Assembly (NCBI GenBank): GCA_039105265.1
Contig: JAPFFF010000073.1
Span: 186,001-250,000, forward strand
Direction: 5' to 3'
Origin: Tritrichomonas musculus
Lineage: Eukaryota; Parabasalia; Tritrichomonadida; Tritrichomonadidae
DNA: 64,000 bases
In this document: positions 9,007-19,152 of the stretch, piece by piece
Position numbering within the stretch: position 1 is the stretch's first letter
Layout of the letters: each line of letters starts with the position of its first letter
Made by a program: the position numbers and the translations under genes
Notes under the pieces: model-generated
Seen by the model: only the letters and a program-made list of their open reading frames with translations
Told to the model about the DNA's origin: nothing
The model's database searches: none

Positions 9007-9978
9007 CCAAAAAAATAAATAAATAATGAATAAAATTTATTAATGTCTCTTGGAAAATCGACTTTTTGAATGAGAATACTGCCATTGTATTTAAATGAAA
9101 CTGATGATAGTAACAGCTGCGATAAGTTAGTAAATTTCATTATTTTAAATGTTTACAAATATTTTCTTTTTTTTGGAGTAAATTCCATTTAATCGCATGT
9201 TTTCTAAAAAAAATAGTGTTTTTTTTTCCCCTATAATTCCTTTTGAGCTTTCATGCTTTTCATTTGTTCCAAAATCATCAAATATCATTTGAACAATTAA
9301 AATTCATTTTTATGCTTGTTTCTAAATTATTTTTTTGGCCAATCATAATTTTTTATATCATGATTTACATTGATTGTAATTAATTTATCAGATTTTTCTT
9401 TTAATAGATTTCATTATGGTCGAAGACTTCAGATTTCTTGTTTTAAATTTGCAATTTCTAAGATTATTTAATTTTTTAACATGAAATTGTACTCATTATT
9501 TCTTTTGTTTTCAATGATTTACAAATATTTTCTTTTTTTTGGAAATATCTTTATTTACAATCTATAAAAATTTAATATTTCCTTATATATAATTAGATAT
9601 TTATTTATATAAAATTTTAGTAAAATAAAAATGTACGATAAGTCCAGGAATGAAAGATTTTTTGCCTTCTCAAAACATCACATCACCAAAGATTTCATAA
9701 AAATGGTTTTTTTCGTAATAAAAAAAGATTTTTGATCATTTTAAGCTCTTTTTTCCAATGTTGTAGTTAACTCTGATAGATATTTTTTTAAAATTAATGT
9801 TGCATTGAGCGTTTTAGAAAATAGTAATATTTTTTCATTTCTTTTAAATTTAGTTATAATTTATTTTTTTCATATTAACATATCTATCAGAGTTAAATTT
9901 GTATAAATTTAATTTTTTTATTTAATATAATAAGATAGAAAAAAAGAATAGAAAAAACAAAAAGAAGTATTGGTATTA
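9007..9978. other. Intergenic, AT-rich
   Basis: No gene seen. Contains a direct repeat TTTACAAATATTTTC + T8 + GG (near 9150 and 9520) and an inverted pair GTTAACTCTGATAGATAT (near 9767) / ATATCTATCAGAGTTAA (near 9880), possibly a decayed small element. Confidence 0.4.
9024..9029 (-). promoter_or_regulatory. Initiator-like TCATTA before the LRR gene
   Basis: Minus-strand TCATTA about 18 bases upstream of the ATG at 9006. Same motif and spacing class as in other genes of the window. Confidence 0.4.
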
Positions 9979-10962
9979 AGGGTGGAGTCTCAGTGATATT
10001 TTTTCTCAAAAAGTTTATTTTGGCATTATTACTTTTTTCTAACAATTTTTAGTAGGATTAAATACAGAATTCATTTCTTACCAATCAAATCAAATACATT
10101 AAACCAAATGGACTCATACATTAATAGTGTACGATTATGATTTACATTACTACTTTTTTGTTTTCAAACCTCAGATAAATTTTGAAATTTTTAATTTCAT
10201 CGATAAAAATAGCAATATCATATGTTTTTTTTCAAAATAATCGTCTTAAATTCTTTTATTTAATGCGCTCTCTCCTTAATTTGTTCCCTTAACTTGTTTT
10301 TTTTTTTATTTGATATATATTGCAAAAATTATTCAAGAAAAATAAGAATATGAAGTTTTTTCCTTTATTATATATGACTCCGCAAATAAAAATATGCCTG
10401 ATCTTTTTTAATTTTCTTTCCATGTCCTAGAATTAATTTCTTTAATATCTATAATATGGGAATTTTCGTCAAAAACGCGTTTTATTTATTTAAAATAATA
10501 AGAATTATTAAGTTAATACATTCTTATTATCTTTTATAAACTTTTTTAATAAATCAAGATTAAAAAATTGAATGTAAAAAAATGCGACTCTTCCATTCAA
10601 TTTTTTTCATTCTTGTTTGTACATTTTTTGAAGCTAAGATGAAATTAAATAAATATTTACTTATTATTATATATTTAAAATAAAATTTTATTTTTTATTT
10701 ATTAAATTTTTTATTGGGTTTTATTATATGATGATTTTAAAAATTTAAAAAAAAATGAAATCGATTTTTATCTTGATAAACCCATAAAATAAAAAAACGC
10801 AAAACGTTACGTTATATCCACAGTCATAGTTGATATTGATTTAAAATAACTTCAATCAATTTCAAACAGAGAAGGTACTTATGGGGTGTGCAAAAATTCA
10901 ATGATATATTGAATATTTTCTCTCAAATTTTTTAGTGGCGAAAAATTTTGAGACTCCGCCCT
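9979..10962. mobile_element. 984-bp non-coding element with TA-flanked terminal inverted repeats
   Basis: Left end AGGGTGGAGTCTCA (9979-9992), right end TGAGACTCCGCCCT (10949-10962): 14-bp inverted termini with one difference, flanked on each side by TA (9977-9978, 10963-10964). TA duplication and the G-rich start fit a Tc1/mariner-type non-autonomous element. The inside is AT-rich with no coding frame. It lies between the LRR gene and the gene at 11229. Confidence 0.65.
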
Positions 10963-11216
10963 TAAAGGCATTATTTATTAGAAATTAAGTTAGAGCACCG
11001 TAACCACTAAATTGAAAGGGTAACCACTTATGAACACTACTGTATATTGTTTTGAATAGTCTCAAAAAATTGAATAAATTAAAGAAAAACCTCCTTCAAA
11101 TATTTTTTTTTTCAAAATTTTTGAATATGTGAATTGAAAATGAAAAATTTTGGAAAATTTTTAAATAATTTTGGAAAATTTTGGAAATAAATTTTACATT
11201 TGATATGTAAATTATT

Positions 11217-11222
11217 TCATTT
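11217..11222 (+). promoter_or_regulatory. Initiator-like TCATTT
   Basis: TCATTT 12 bases upstream of the ATG at 11229, matching the trichomonad initiator. Confidence 0.4.
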
Positions 11223-11228
11223 TTAAAA

Positions 11229-11885
11229 ATGAAAATTTATGTAATGTATCCCTATTTCGATTATGAATGTGATCGAATGACACCTTTTCATTGCTATATC
11301 AAAATTGAAGACGATTATGATATTGAAGTTTTATCAAAAATAATCGATGAAGGAGATTTTTTGCGAATACGTGGATCATTTTGGATGATTATAAGAAATG
11401 TTGATTTAGTTGAAGGTCCACCAAAAATTTTACAAGTTGAAGGAAGAAAATATGGCTCGATTGAAGAAACAGTCACTATCAGAGCAAACATTGAAATTGA
11501 ACTCGAATACGAAGAAATTGATGCTGACAAAATCAGAAAATTAGAAAAAATTTATAGAGAAAACGATAAATTTGAAATATATAAACAATCATTATCAAGC
11601 GAGAATATTCAAAATGAAGGATTCAGAATCTTGCAGCAATATATTGACAGAAAACCATATAAAGTTATTTATGGAAACGAAGCTGTCTCATCGATGGAAG
11701 AAGAATTGGCTCAAGTTGTATTTGTCAGCTGGAAATTCATTAAAGTACAAGAAGAAAGAATGTTTCATATTTTAACACAAGATAGCCACAAATATAAAAA
11801 AACAAACATCGTTGTAATTTGGAAAGGAAACGAACATTATGAAGAATTGAAAAACTATGGTGGAATTGTTGGAGTTCTTTTTTAA
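11229..11885 (+). CDS. Hypothetical protein, 218 aa
   Basis: ATG 12 bases after an initiator-like motif; clean stop at 11885. The product is acidic and mixed alpha/beta: the first half alternates hydrophobic strands (FHCYIKIEDDYDIEVL, FLRIRGSFWMIIRNVDLV, TIRANIEIELEYEEID), the second is helical with conserved-looking aromatic residues (VVFVSWKFIKV, IVVIWKGNEHYEELK, YGGIVGVLF). No signal peptide or membrane segment. I do not recognise a family. Codon use resembles the other host genes, so it is probably real. Confidence 0.65.
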   Translation: MKIYVMYPYFDYECDRMTPFHCYIKIEDDYDIEVLSKIIDEGDFLRIRGSFWMIIRNVDLVEGPPKILQVEGRKYGSIEETVTIRANIEIELEYEEIDADKIRKLEKIYRENDKFEIYKQSLSSENIQNEGFRILQQYIDRKPYKVIYGNEAVSSMEEELAQVVFVSWKFIKVQEERMFHILTQDSHKYKKTNIVVIWKGNEHYEELKNYGGIVGVLF

Positions 11886-13924
11886 ATAAATACTAATATC
11901 GAATATATAACGTTTATTTTTTTTTCCAAGAATTTTAATTTTATTACAGGATAACCGTTTTTTTATAATAAAATTTCATTGAAAAATATTGATTCAAAAT
12001 TTATGATTTTTTCCTTATCTTTTTTATTCAAATTTTTCCTTCTTAGTAATAATCCCAGTATGATTGATCGTTTTTAATTCAATTTTTGAATTAACGTTAT
12101 TTCATTTGAGGCAGATCGCTTCAATAAATCCAGAGCAAAAGGTCAAATCTTTTTTTTTTTTTTTTTTTTGATTGGCCAAAATAAATGTAAACGATTTTTT
12201 TTAATTTTGTTCGAAAATAAGAACTTTTTCTAAAAAAATTTTAATGATTTGACCTTATATCATCAGAAAAAGTTGTTTGATCTGGATCTGTTGAATTGCT
12301 CTGAGTTTGGTGAAAGAACGTAATATTTTGGTGGATAATCGTCATGGTTAAATATTAAACAATCTTAAACAGTTATCTTGGAATAAAATAAACATCATGG
12401 AATTAAAATAACAAACGTTATATAATTTAATCAGAATTGTTTTTTATTTTAAAATTTATTGATGTCAGTTATAAAAGGCCCAATAAAGACATCATACTTC
12501 ATTCTTGGCTTCGAAGTTCCAGTTTTACAGTCTAATTTTCTATTGCCATTCTGTGACACTTTTATTATCTTTCATTTTTTTCTTTTGATAATGCCATATA
12601 TACATTTTGTGCTTATTTTATCTTATATAATATAAAATGACTCATACTTGTAATTAAATTTAAATGCCGCCAAAATTACCTTTCTAATATATATTTATAA
12701 ATTTTGACAAAATTTTGACCATTTTTTGGAAATGCAATATGAAAAATTTTTTATTAATAAAAATGTCTGACGAGCAAATATTTATAGATGATGAGAAACG
12801 AAACTCTCAAAAAGTGCGGAGAGGAACTTTTTGACCGTTTGATAGATTTTTATATATATTTTCAATTGATTATTTTTAGTTTTTTTTCTCTGAAATAATT
12901 TTACAAACGATAATAATTGAATGCTATAGAATATTTTTTTACAGATTCCATACCAAATCTCGATAACCATACGCATCCAGAACATAATCTGTGTGAAATT
13001 CATGTAAAACTTAAGCAAATTATCTAATAGATATTAAAAAAAGGCGATCTCCAATTATTTAAGCCTAATCTAATTATTTGCTTTAGTGATAAATCAAAGT
13101 AATGAATTTTTAATCCAGGATTAGATATTATTTAATTTGATATTATTTTCGATATCTCAATGAAATTGATTATTAAACCTATTTTTTTATGAATTTTTTT
13201 TTAGCTCATATGTTACTTATTTTCTTTGAATGAAAATTTTCGAATAGCTCTAAATGAAAGTTTACACTTGAATAATTATTCAAATCAAAAGACAATAAGA
13301 AGAAACAAAGGGATAAAACAGGTGAGCTGAAAGACTTTCAAAGCAAGAACATGAAAACAAAAAGGAAAAAAAAAAAAAAAAAAAAACTATAGGTTCTCTC
13401 TCAAAAAGTTTTGGTTATTGTTAATTTGAATAGTTTGTATGAAACTTTTTTATTGCTTTGTCATAAAGGAAAAACAGTAGGTTGCGAGATTATGGTTGGT
13501 AATAAATATCATCAGCAAACTTTTTTGATGCAATTTGATGCTAAAATTATATTTTCATTATTAAAAGATATGAATAAGTAGTAAAATATTTTTACACTTT
13601 TGGATAAAATTTGTACCCCGCATCAAAAAAAGGAAGTTAATGATCAACAATGTTATGGTTAAAATTTGATTTTGTTTTTTTATTTCAAAAAAACAAAAAC
13701 AAAATTTCTGTTTTTTTTTAATTCAAAAAAATATACGTTTAATAAAAATTGAAAGAAAAATTGAGTTTTTTTAAATATTACATTTACTCTCCTTTTTGTA
13801 AAAATAGGATTATTTTCATTAATTATTGAAGATTCTTTTATTTTTCTTTTTTATTATTTTGAATTAAAATTTTCATTTTTTCAATTAAAATTTTATTTTT
13901 ACTTCATTAATTTTTTTATTTGTA
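11886..13924. other. Intergenic with coding-like relic
   Basis: Long AT-rich spacer with T- and A-runs. Between about 12770 and 13110 a short plus-strand frame begins MSDEQIFIDDEKRN and, after non-coding-looking DNA, further coding-like pieces appear (SIPNLDNHTHPEHNLCEIHV, KKGDLQLFKPNLIICFS). Stops break them up, so this looks like a dead gene of unknown family. A mariner-terminus-like string TCTCAAAAAGTTTT occurs at ~13400. Confidence 0.3.
13904..13909 (+). promoter_or_regulatory. Initiator-like TCATTA
   Basis: TCATTA 21 bases upstream of the ATG at 13925. Confidence 0.35.
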
Positions 13925-14500
13925 ATGCATCAAGTTAATCACGATCAAGTACTTTCTTTTCATACAATTCCTCAAGAATACAATGCGCAAATGAAAAGTA
14001 TTGAGGGAATAGTCCTAAAACAATTATATTCCAAATTTAGTTTTAATTATTTGAATTTTTCTTCAGTCGACAATAGCAAAGAAGCAATGGAAATTATATT
14101 GGCAAATTATTTACAGGAATTCAAATTAATAACCATCGAAATAACTTCAAATCAAAAAAGCAAAAACAACGAAAAAGCAGAAATTTCTTCTCAAAAAGTT
14201 AATTCAATTATTTGCTTTGAAGGAAATTGTCTTATCATTGAAGATATTGAGCTGAATATTATTATGTCAATTCTTAAAGAAACAAAGTCGACAATTTATA
14301 ATGTTAGCGAATGTGATGAATATAAATGTCCACAAATATCTAAAGATGAAGATATCAACAATTTTTGCAATCAATTTATCTCAACCAATTCAAACAAGAA
14401 CAACAAATTTGTGAAGCTTACAATAAAGCCAATAATTACCTACTTAATGCAAAGATATTATTTTCCATCTAATTATTTCAAAGATCCTTTTTTCCTCTAA
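13925..14500 (+). CDS. Hypothetical protein, 191 aa
   Basis: ATG with an initiator-like TCATTA upstream, stop at 14500. Helical N-terminal half, a Lys/Asn/Ser-rich linker (residues ~75-90), then hydrophobic strands (VNSIICFEGNCLIIEDIEL). Two Cys near residues 125-130 (SECDEYKCPQ) are spaced CxxxxC but form no recognised finger. No membrane segment. No family recognised; support comes from start context, length and codon use. Confidence 0.55.
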   Translation: MHQVNHDQVLSFHTIPQEYNAQMKSIEGIVLKQLYSKFSFNYLNFSSVDNSKEAMEIILANYLQEFKLITIEITSNQKSKNNEKAEISSQKVNSIICFEGNCLIIEDIELNIIMSILKETKSTIYNVSECDEYKCPQISKDEDINNFCNQFISTNSNKNNKFVKLTIKPIITYLMQRYYFPSNYFKDPFFL

Positions 14501-15134
14501 TCAGAAAAAATACACTTTTATTCGAATTTTTATTCAATAATAAATTCAATTGTTGTTGTATTGAACATTATTATTTAATTTAGCTTCTGCGATATGTAGC
14601 TATATAATCTCGATTTTAATTCGAGGTTTGATTTGATAATGCGTTTTATAATAAATAGTTTATCATATTTATTTTATGGTAGTTTTTATTTTATTTACAT
14701 AAAAATAATATACAGTGTCCAAAAGGTGCACTCATTTATAGATCTACAACAATATTCATTTCAAGATTATTATCTGATTATTGTAATTTTTAATTACTGC
14801 TACTACTGCAACAGTACCAATATTATTTGACTAATAAGTACCAATATTTTGGGACTGTTTTTAATTACGTTAAGCATCCACCTGAAAGATTATTTGCTAT
14901 AATTTTACCAATTAGAGTAATTAGAAGACTTTTAAATTCTTGGTGGCATCACCGTTATAAAATTTTATTAATAATTCTTTGAATGCTCTCAAAAAATTAT
15001 TCAATGTTTATCAAAAAAGTTGTGAGTGTTGTTCTCAATTTTATTTAAATTTTTCAATAATTTATTAATAAAAATTTTATAGATTGATTGATCAAAACAA
15101 TAAAATAAATACTATTTTATTTAATTTAATTAAA
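14501..15134. other. Intergenic with short coding-like relic
   Basis: At about 14836-14980 one plus-strand frame reads YQYFGTVFNYVKHPPERLFA followed by IILPIRVIRRLLNSWWHHRY, which is strikingly protein-like but has no start and is closed by stops. Probably a fragment of a lost gene; family not recognised. The rest is AT-rich. Confidence 0.3.
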
Positions 15135-16337
15135 TCAAAGTAATGTAGTGTTTTCCCGGTAAACGTTTTTCATTGTTGGAATAGCAAATAATCCAAATAA
15201 ACATCCTGCTAATGAAAATCCCGCATTAAAAATAACAGAACCGAACTCGCCCACTGAATCTGTAATAAAAGTTAATAAATAACCAAACCAAATGTCCATA
15301 AATCTATTCATAAAACAATTAATACAACCGCTTTCAATCATGACAGATTCTTGGAAAATGCTACCAGGAAGCAACCATGGAATGGGACCTGAACCCAAAC
15401 CAAAAAATAAAAAATATAAGAAAACGCTGAAAACTCCAAGCCAATTTGGGCAAGCGACTTTCAAAGTAATATCATAAATTATCAAACTTAAAACCATTCC
15501 AAATGTTGAAAAGGCCCACATGTATTTAATACTAACTATATCCATGATGAACGAAGCAATCAAAGTTGCTAAGCAACCAATGAAATTAGTTAAAACTGAT
15601 TGAAGTTCTGAAGGAATGTCAATTCCAATTGACGACATTAAACGAGCACAATTATCAATCATGAAGCCAATTCCTGAGAAGCATTGAACAAACATAATTG
15701 TTAGCATAATTAATAAGTTTTTGAAATTAGGAGAATGGAAAATATATGCACGTGATGAACTCTTTGATTGAATGGGGGACTCAGGGACAAGCCAAATTAA
15801 TCCTGCAAATAAAAATGATTGAATGCTTAATATTACTGCAAGAATTTTCCAAGAAACGGCATAAATCAAAAAGTTTAAAATACATAAAGAAAAGAACATT
15901 GAAAATTGAACAAGACATCCATGATGCGCTAATAACTCTTTATCAGCAAAATGCATAATATATGAAATATGAACAGATTGGAAAAATCCTAGTAATATTC
16001 CATTTATCGCTCTCAGAACGATGACAAGCCACATTAATTCATCACTAATTGCAAGATATACTAGCCATGCTATTCCTGCGATTATAAAATTAATTGTTAT
16101 TGGCAATCTCCTTTTTTTAACTGCATAACTCAAAAATATGGTGGCAATTGCACTTGCTGATGCAAAATATGTTGAAATTCTATTTGCAATTTCTAATTGT
16201 AAGTCAGATACTTTTTTAAAATCCCAATTTTTTTGTATTTGAGATGCAGTGTTTGTATAAAAGTTTAACTGAAAACTAAATTGAAGAGGAAGACTAAGAA
16301 TTATCAAGACTGATATAAAATTGCGTGCATTTCCCAT
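15135..16337 (-). CDS. Sugar-porter-type MFS transporter
   Basis: 400 aa, ATG at 16337 after an A-run. Multiple hydrophobic segments span the protein. Family signatures: KKRRLP after TM2 (residues ~74-79), VLRAINGILLGFF with following QSVHISYIMHFADKELLAHHG in TM4-5, PESP at 185-188 before the central loop, and GSGPIPWLLPGSIF in TM10. These are marks of the SLC2/sugar porter family, which carries hexoses across the plasma or organelle membrane. Length is short compared with ~450-500 residues for typical members, mostly through a short central loop and tail. Sugar-porter paralogues are common in trichomonads. The substrate cannot be told from the sequence. Confidence 0.85.
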   Translation of the reverse strand: MGNARNFISVLIILSLPLQFSFQLNFYTNTASQIQKNWDFKKVSDLQLEIANRISTYFASASAIATIFLSYAVKKRRLPITINFIIAGIAWLVYLAISDELMWLVIVLRAINGILLGFFQSVHISYIMHFADKELLAHHGCLVQFSMFFSLCILNFLIYAVSWKILAVILSIQSFLFAGLIWLVPESPIQSKSSSRAYIFHSPNFKNLLIMLTIMFVQCFSGIGFMIDNCARLMSSIGIDIPSELQSVLTNFIGCLATLIASFIMDIVSIKYMWAFSTFGMVLSLIIYDITLKVACPNWLGVFSVFLYFLFFGLGSGPIPWLLPGSIFQESVMIESGCINCFMNRFMDIWFGYLLTFITDSVGEFGSVIFNAGFSLAGCLFGLFAIPTMKNVYRENTTLL

Positions 16338-16699
16338 TTTTTTTTTTTTTTTTTTTTATGAGATATTTTAATAACGAATATACTATTGAATTTGATAAAT
16401 ATTCAGAAAAGTAGTTTATTGTAAAATTTTTTGAATACATAAATTCAATGAACAGGGTTCAAAAACATTTTTTTCAATACTGCCAATTTCAAATATTTAT
16501 ACTTTTTTTTTTTTTTTTTTAAGAAGAATTATTTGAAAAGACCATTTTATTAATTAGATTCACTATTAAATTTCATTATTCATCTAAAAATCCAAATTTT
16601 GTAGGGTTCGAACCATCAATTGAAAATTTCAATACATTAGAGAACCGCGAGAAAGTTTTTACTTATCAAAATAAATTATTTATATTTAAAATTGTTATA
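16338..16699. other. Intergenic with A/T runs
   Basis: Poly(T) tracts near 16338 and 16503. A lone GGTTCGAACC (near 16606) resembles a tRNA T arm but no cloverleaf can be folded. Confidence 0.4.
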
Positions 16700-19150
16700 T
16701 AGTACTGTTCATATTAGGTAAAATGTTCATTTTAAAGGAAAATCTGACAAAAAGACGTTAAGGAAAAAATCTATTTTATTTGTTTTTTTTTCCAGCAACA
16801 AATGAATAATTTGATTTTTTAAGTAATAGCAAATTTTCAACAAACTAACATGAAATAAAATAACCGATGAAATGAACGTTTATAAATTCATACAAAAAGA
16901 TATCAGATTTGATGATCAAAAATAAAAGTCAATTAAAACAATTAATTTTATGATTTGCGTGTTTAAAACAGATTGATTTAACAATATTCGGTATTTTTAG
17001 CCCATCCTAAATCGTTGGCAATGAGATAATTTGAATAAATAGTTTTTTTTTATAATCATTTTTATTTTGATAATATTTACTTAAATATTAATTGTTTCTT
17101 TATCCAATTAACTAAAATTTAATTATATAGTAATTGCATATTTAAACATACCACCACTTTCCAATTGACAATATTTTGCTTCCAGAAAACTTAAATTTGA
17201 AAATTGTTTTAATTCGTATGTTTCGTCTATCCATCTATCAATAACAAGATAAAAAAAATTAAGATTTATAATGAATATGAGGTATTGTTTTGTGTTATGA
17301 AGAAAATTTTGATTATGAAAGAAGTGATGTGTTTTAACAGCTCAATTCTTGAAAATGTCGAAAATAAATTGATTTAAAAGAAAAATTCTTAAATGATTAA
17401 TTGATTTTTTAAAATAAGTATCAAAATATATTAATAATCTTTTAAATAAATATGAGAAAGAAAATAAATGCCAAAACGCATTGAAAACCTATACTTTTGC
17501 ATCTTTTATATAAGTTTATTGAATTTTAGAAAAAAGTGAATTTTTCTCAAAACAAAGTAATTTTCATCTATATAATTTTATATTTAATAATATTATATTA
17601 TAGAGCATATAATTTTCACCTTAAATATCAATATTCCAGAAATTTTTGCTTCCAAGAAGCAATCAATTAAAAACACGTATTTTCATTTTTATTATTACAG
17701 GGATTTAAAAAAGTGATATTATGCTAGTATCTTATTTCTAAATCATGTGTATTATATTTTTTGCTATGCAGTTTTTGGTAAATATTTTTTTTTGAACTTT
17801 TTAGATTTTTTCCCCTCAATTTTTTTCTTTGTATATTTGTTCACAAATAGTTGAACTTTTTAGATTTTTTCCTCTCAATTTGGATTTTTTTAAAAAAGCT
17901 AAAAAGCATGAAAATAAGTAAATAAAATACTAAAAGAAGAAACTATAAATATTTTAATATACATAAATAGAATTTATTAAGATTTTTCTGTTGAGAAAAA
18001 AAAATCATGAAATAATAATTAGCATTTCTTTGGGTGAGAAAATTTAGATGTATTAAAATATGCAGTATTTCATCTAGCATAAACTATGAGTATATGCATC
18101 GAATAAGAAAAGCAATTATTTGTGTTTAATGAGCAAAAAAATATATCGTTTTGCACCAATTTTGTGATAAAATACAATAATCAGGTTTATTAGCCAAGAG
18201 TAAAAGCGCATTTGACGTATTTGTGTTCTTTTTGTGAGAATTGTGATAATATATATCTCTTCAAAATTTAAAGCTAAATATTGGTTTCTTTTTCATCTTT
18301 TGCTCTCAATTTTTTTTATTGGATCGGTAATACCAGCATTATGCTCTTAAAAGCAGGAAATAAGGGAAATTTAGACAACGATTTTAATAAAAATTGGAAA
18401 TTGCAATTAGAAGTTTATTTTTCTTCTTCTTTATTGAGCATATAATGCATGTAATGCTGTGAAATGGTGTTTATTGGTATGAAAACCTCGAGTACTTACT
18501 TCTTAAATAGTAAAATTATAAAGATATTATGACAAATAAGCATTCAAAAAAATTGAGAGTAAAAAATCCAAAAAGTTCAAAAATAAAGATTTACCCAGTT
18601 TTTATATTTTCTGTTATAAAATTGAACAATTCATTTTTGATGACTTTTTTAAAAAATCCAACAATTTTCACATATATTGAGAATTATGAAATGCTGATAA
18701 TTGAAATATATAAAATGAATGATAACCTTATATTTACATTGCTTTTTCTAAAAAAATAATTGATATTTAAGTAAATATTATCAAAATAAAAATGATTATA
18801 AAAAAAAACTATTTATTCAAATTATCTCATTGCCAACGATTTAGGATGGGCTAAAAATACCGAATATTGTTAAATCAATCTGTTTTAAACACGCAAATCA
18901 TAAAATTAATTGTTTTAATTGACTTTTATTTTTGATCATCAAATCTGATATCTTTTTGTATGAATTTATAAACGTTCATTTCATCGGTTATTTTATTTCA
19001 TGTTAGTTTGTTGAAAATTTGCTATTACTTAAAAAATCAAATTATTCATTTGTTGCTGGAAAAAAAACAAATAAAATAGATTTTTTCCTTAACGTCTTTT
19101 TGTCAGATTTTCCTTTAAAATGAACATTTTACCTAATATGAACAGTACTA
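16700..19150. mobile_element. Non-coding element with ~395-bp terminal inverted repeats
   Basis: Left arm about 16700-17094, right arm about 18757-19150, near-identical inverted copies; termini TAGTACTGTTCATATTAGG / CCTAATATGAACAGTACTA. Flanked by TA on both sides (16698-16699; 19151-19152), compatible with TA target duplication. The ~1.66-kb middle has no recognisable transposase; it contains a direct repeat TTTTTAGATTTTTTCC (near 17800 and 17860) and a weak 76-codon frame at 18529. The right edge is interrupted by the insertion of the element at 19153-22986. Confidence 0.7.
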
Positions 19151-19152
19151 TA

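Noticed and set aside
12120-12300. Loose inverted similarity around AAGGTCAAATC
   Set aside because: Short and interrupted; not enough for a repeat call.
14713-14865. Possible MITE from ACAGTGTCCAAAAGG to TTTTGGGACTGT
   Set aside because: The ends match only partly and no target duplication is visible.
16606-16616. GGTTCGAACC resembling a tRNA T arm
   Set aside because: No acceptor or anticodon stem can be formed around it.
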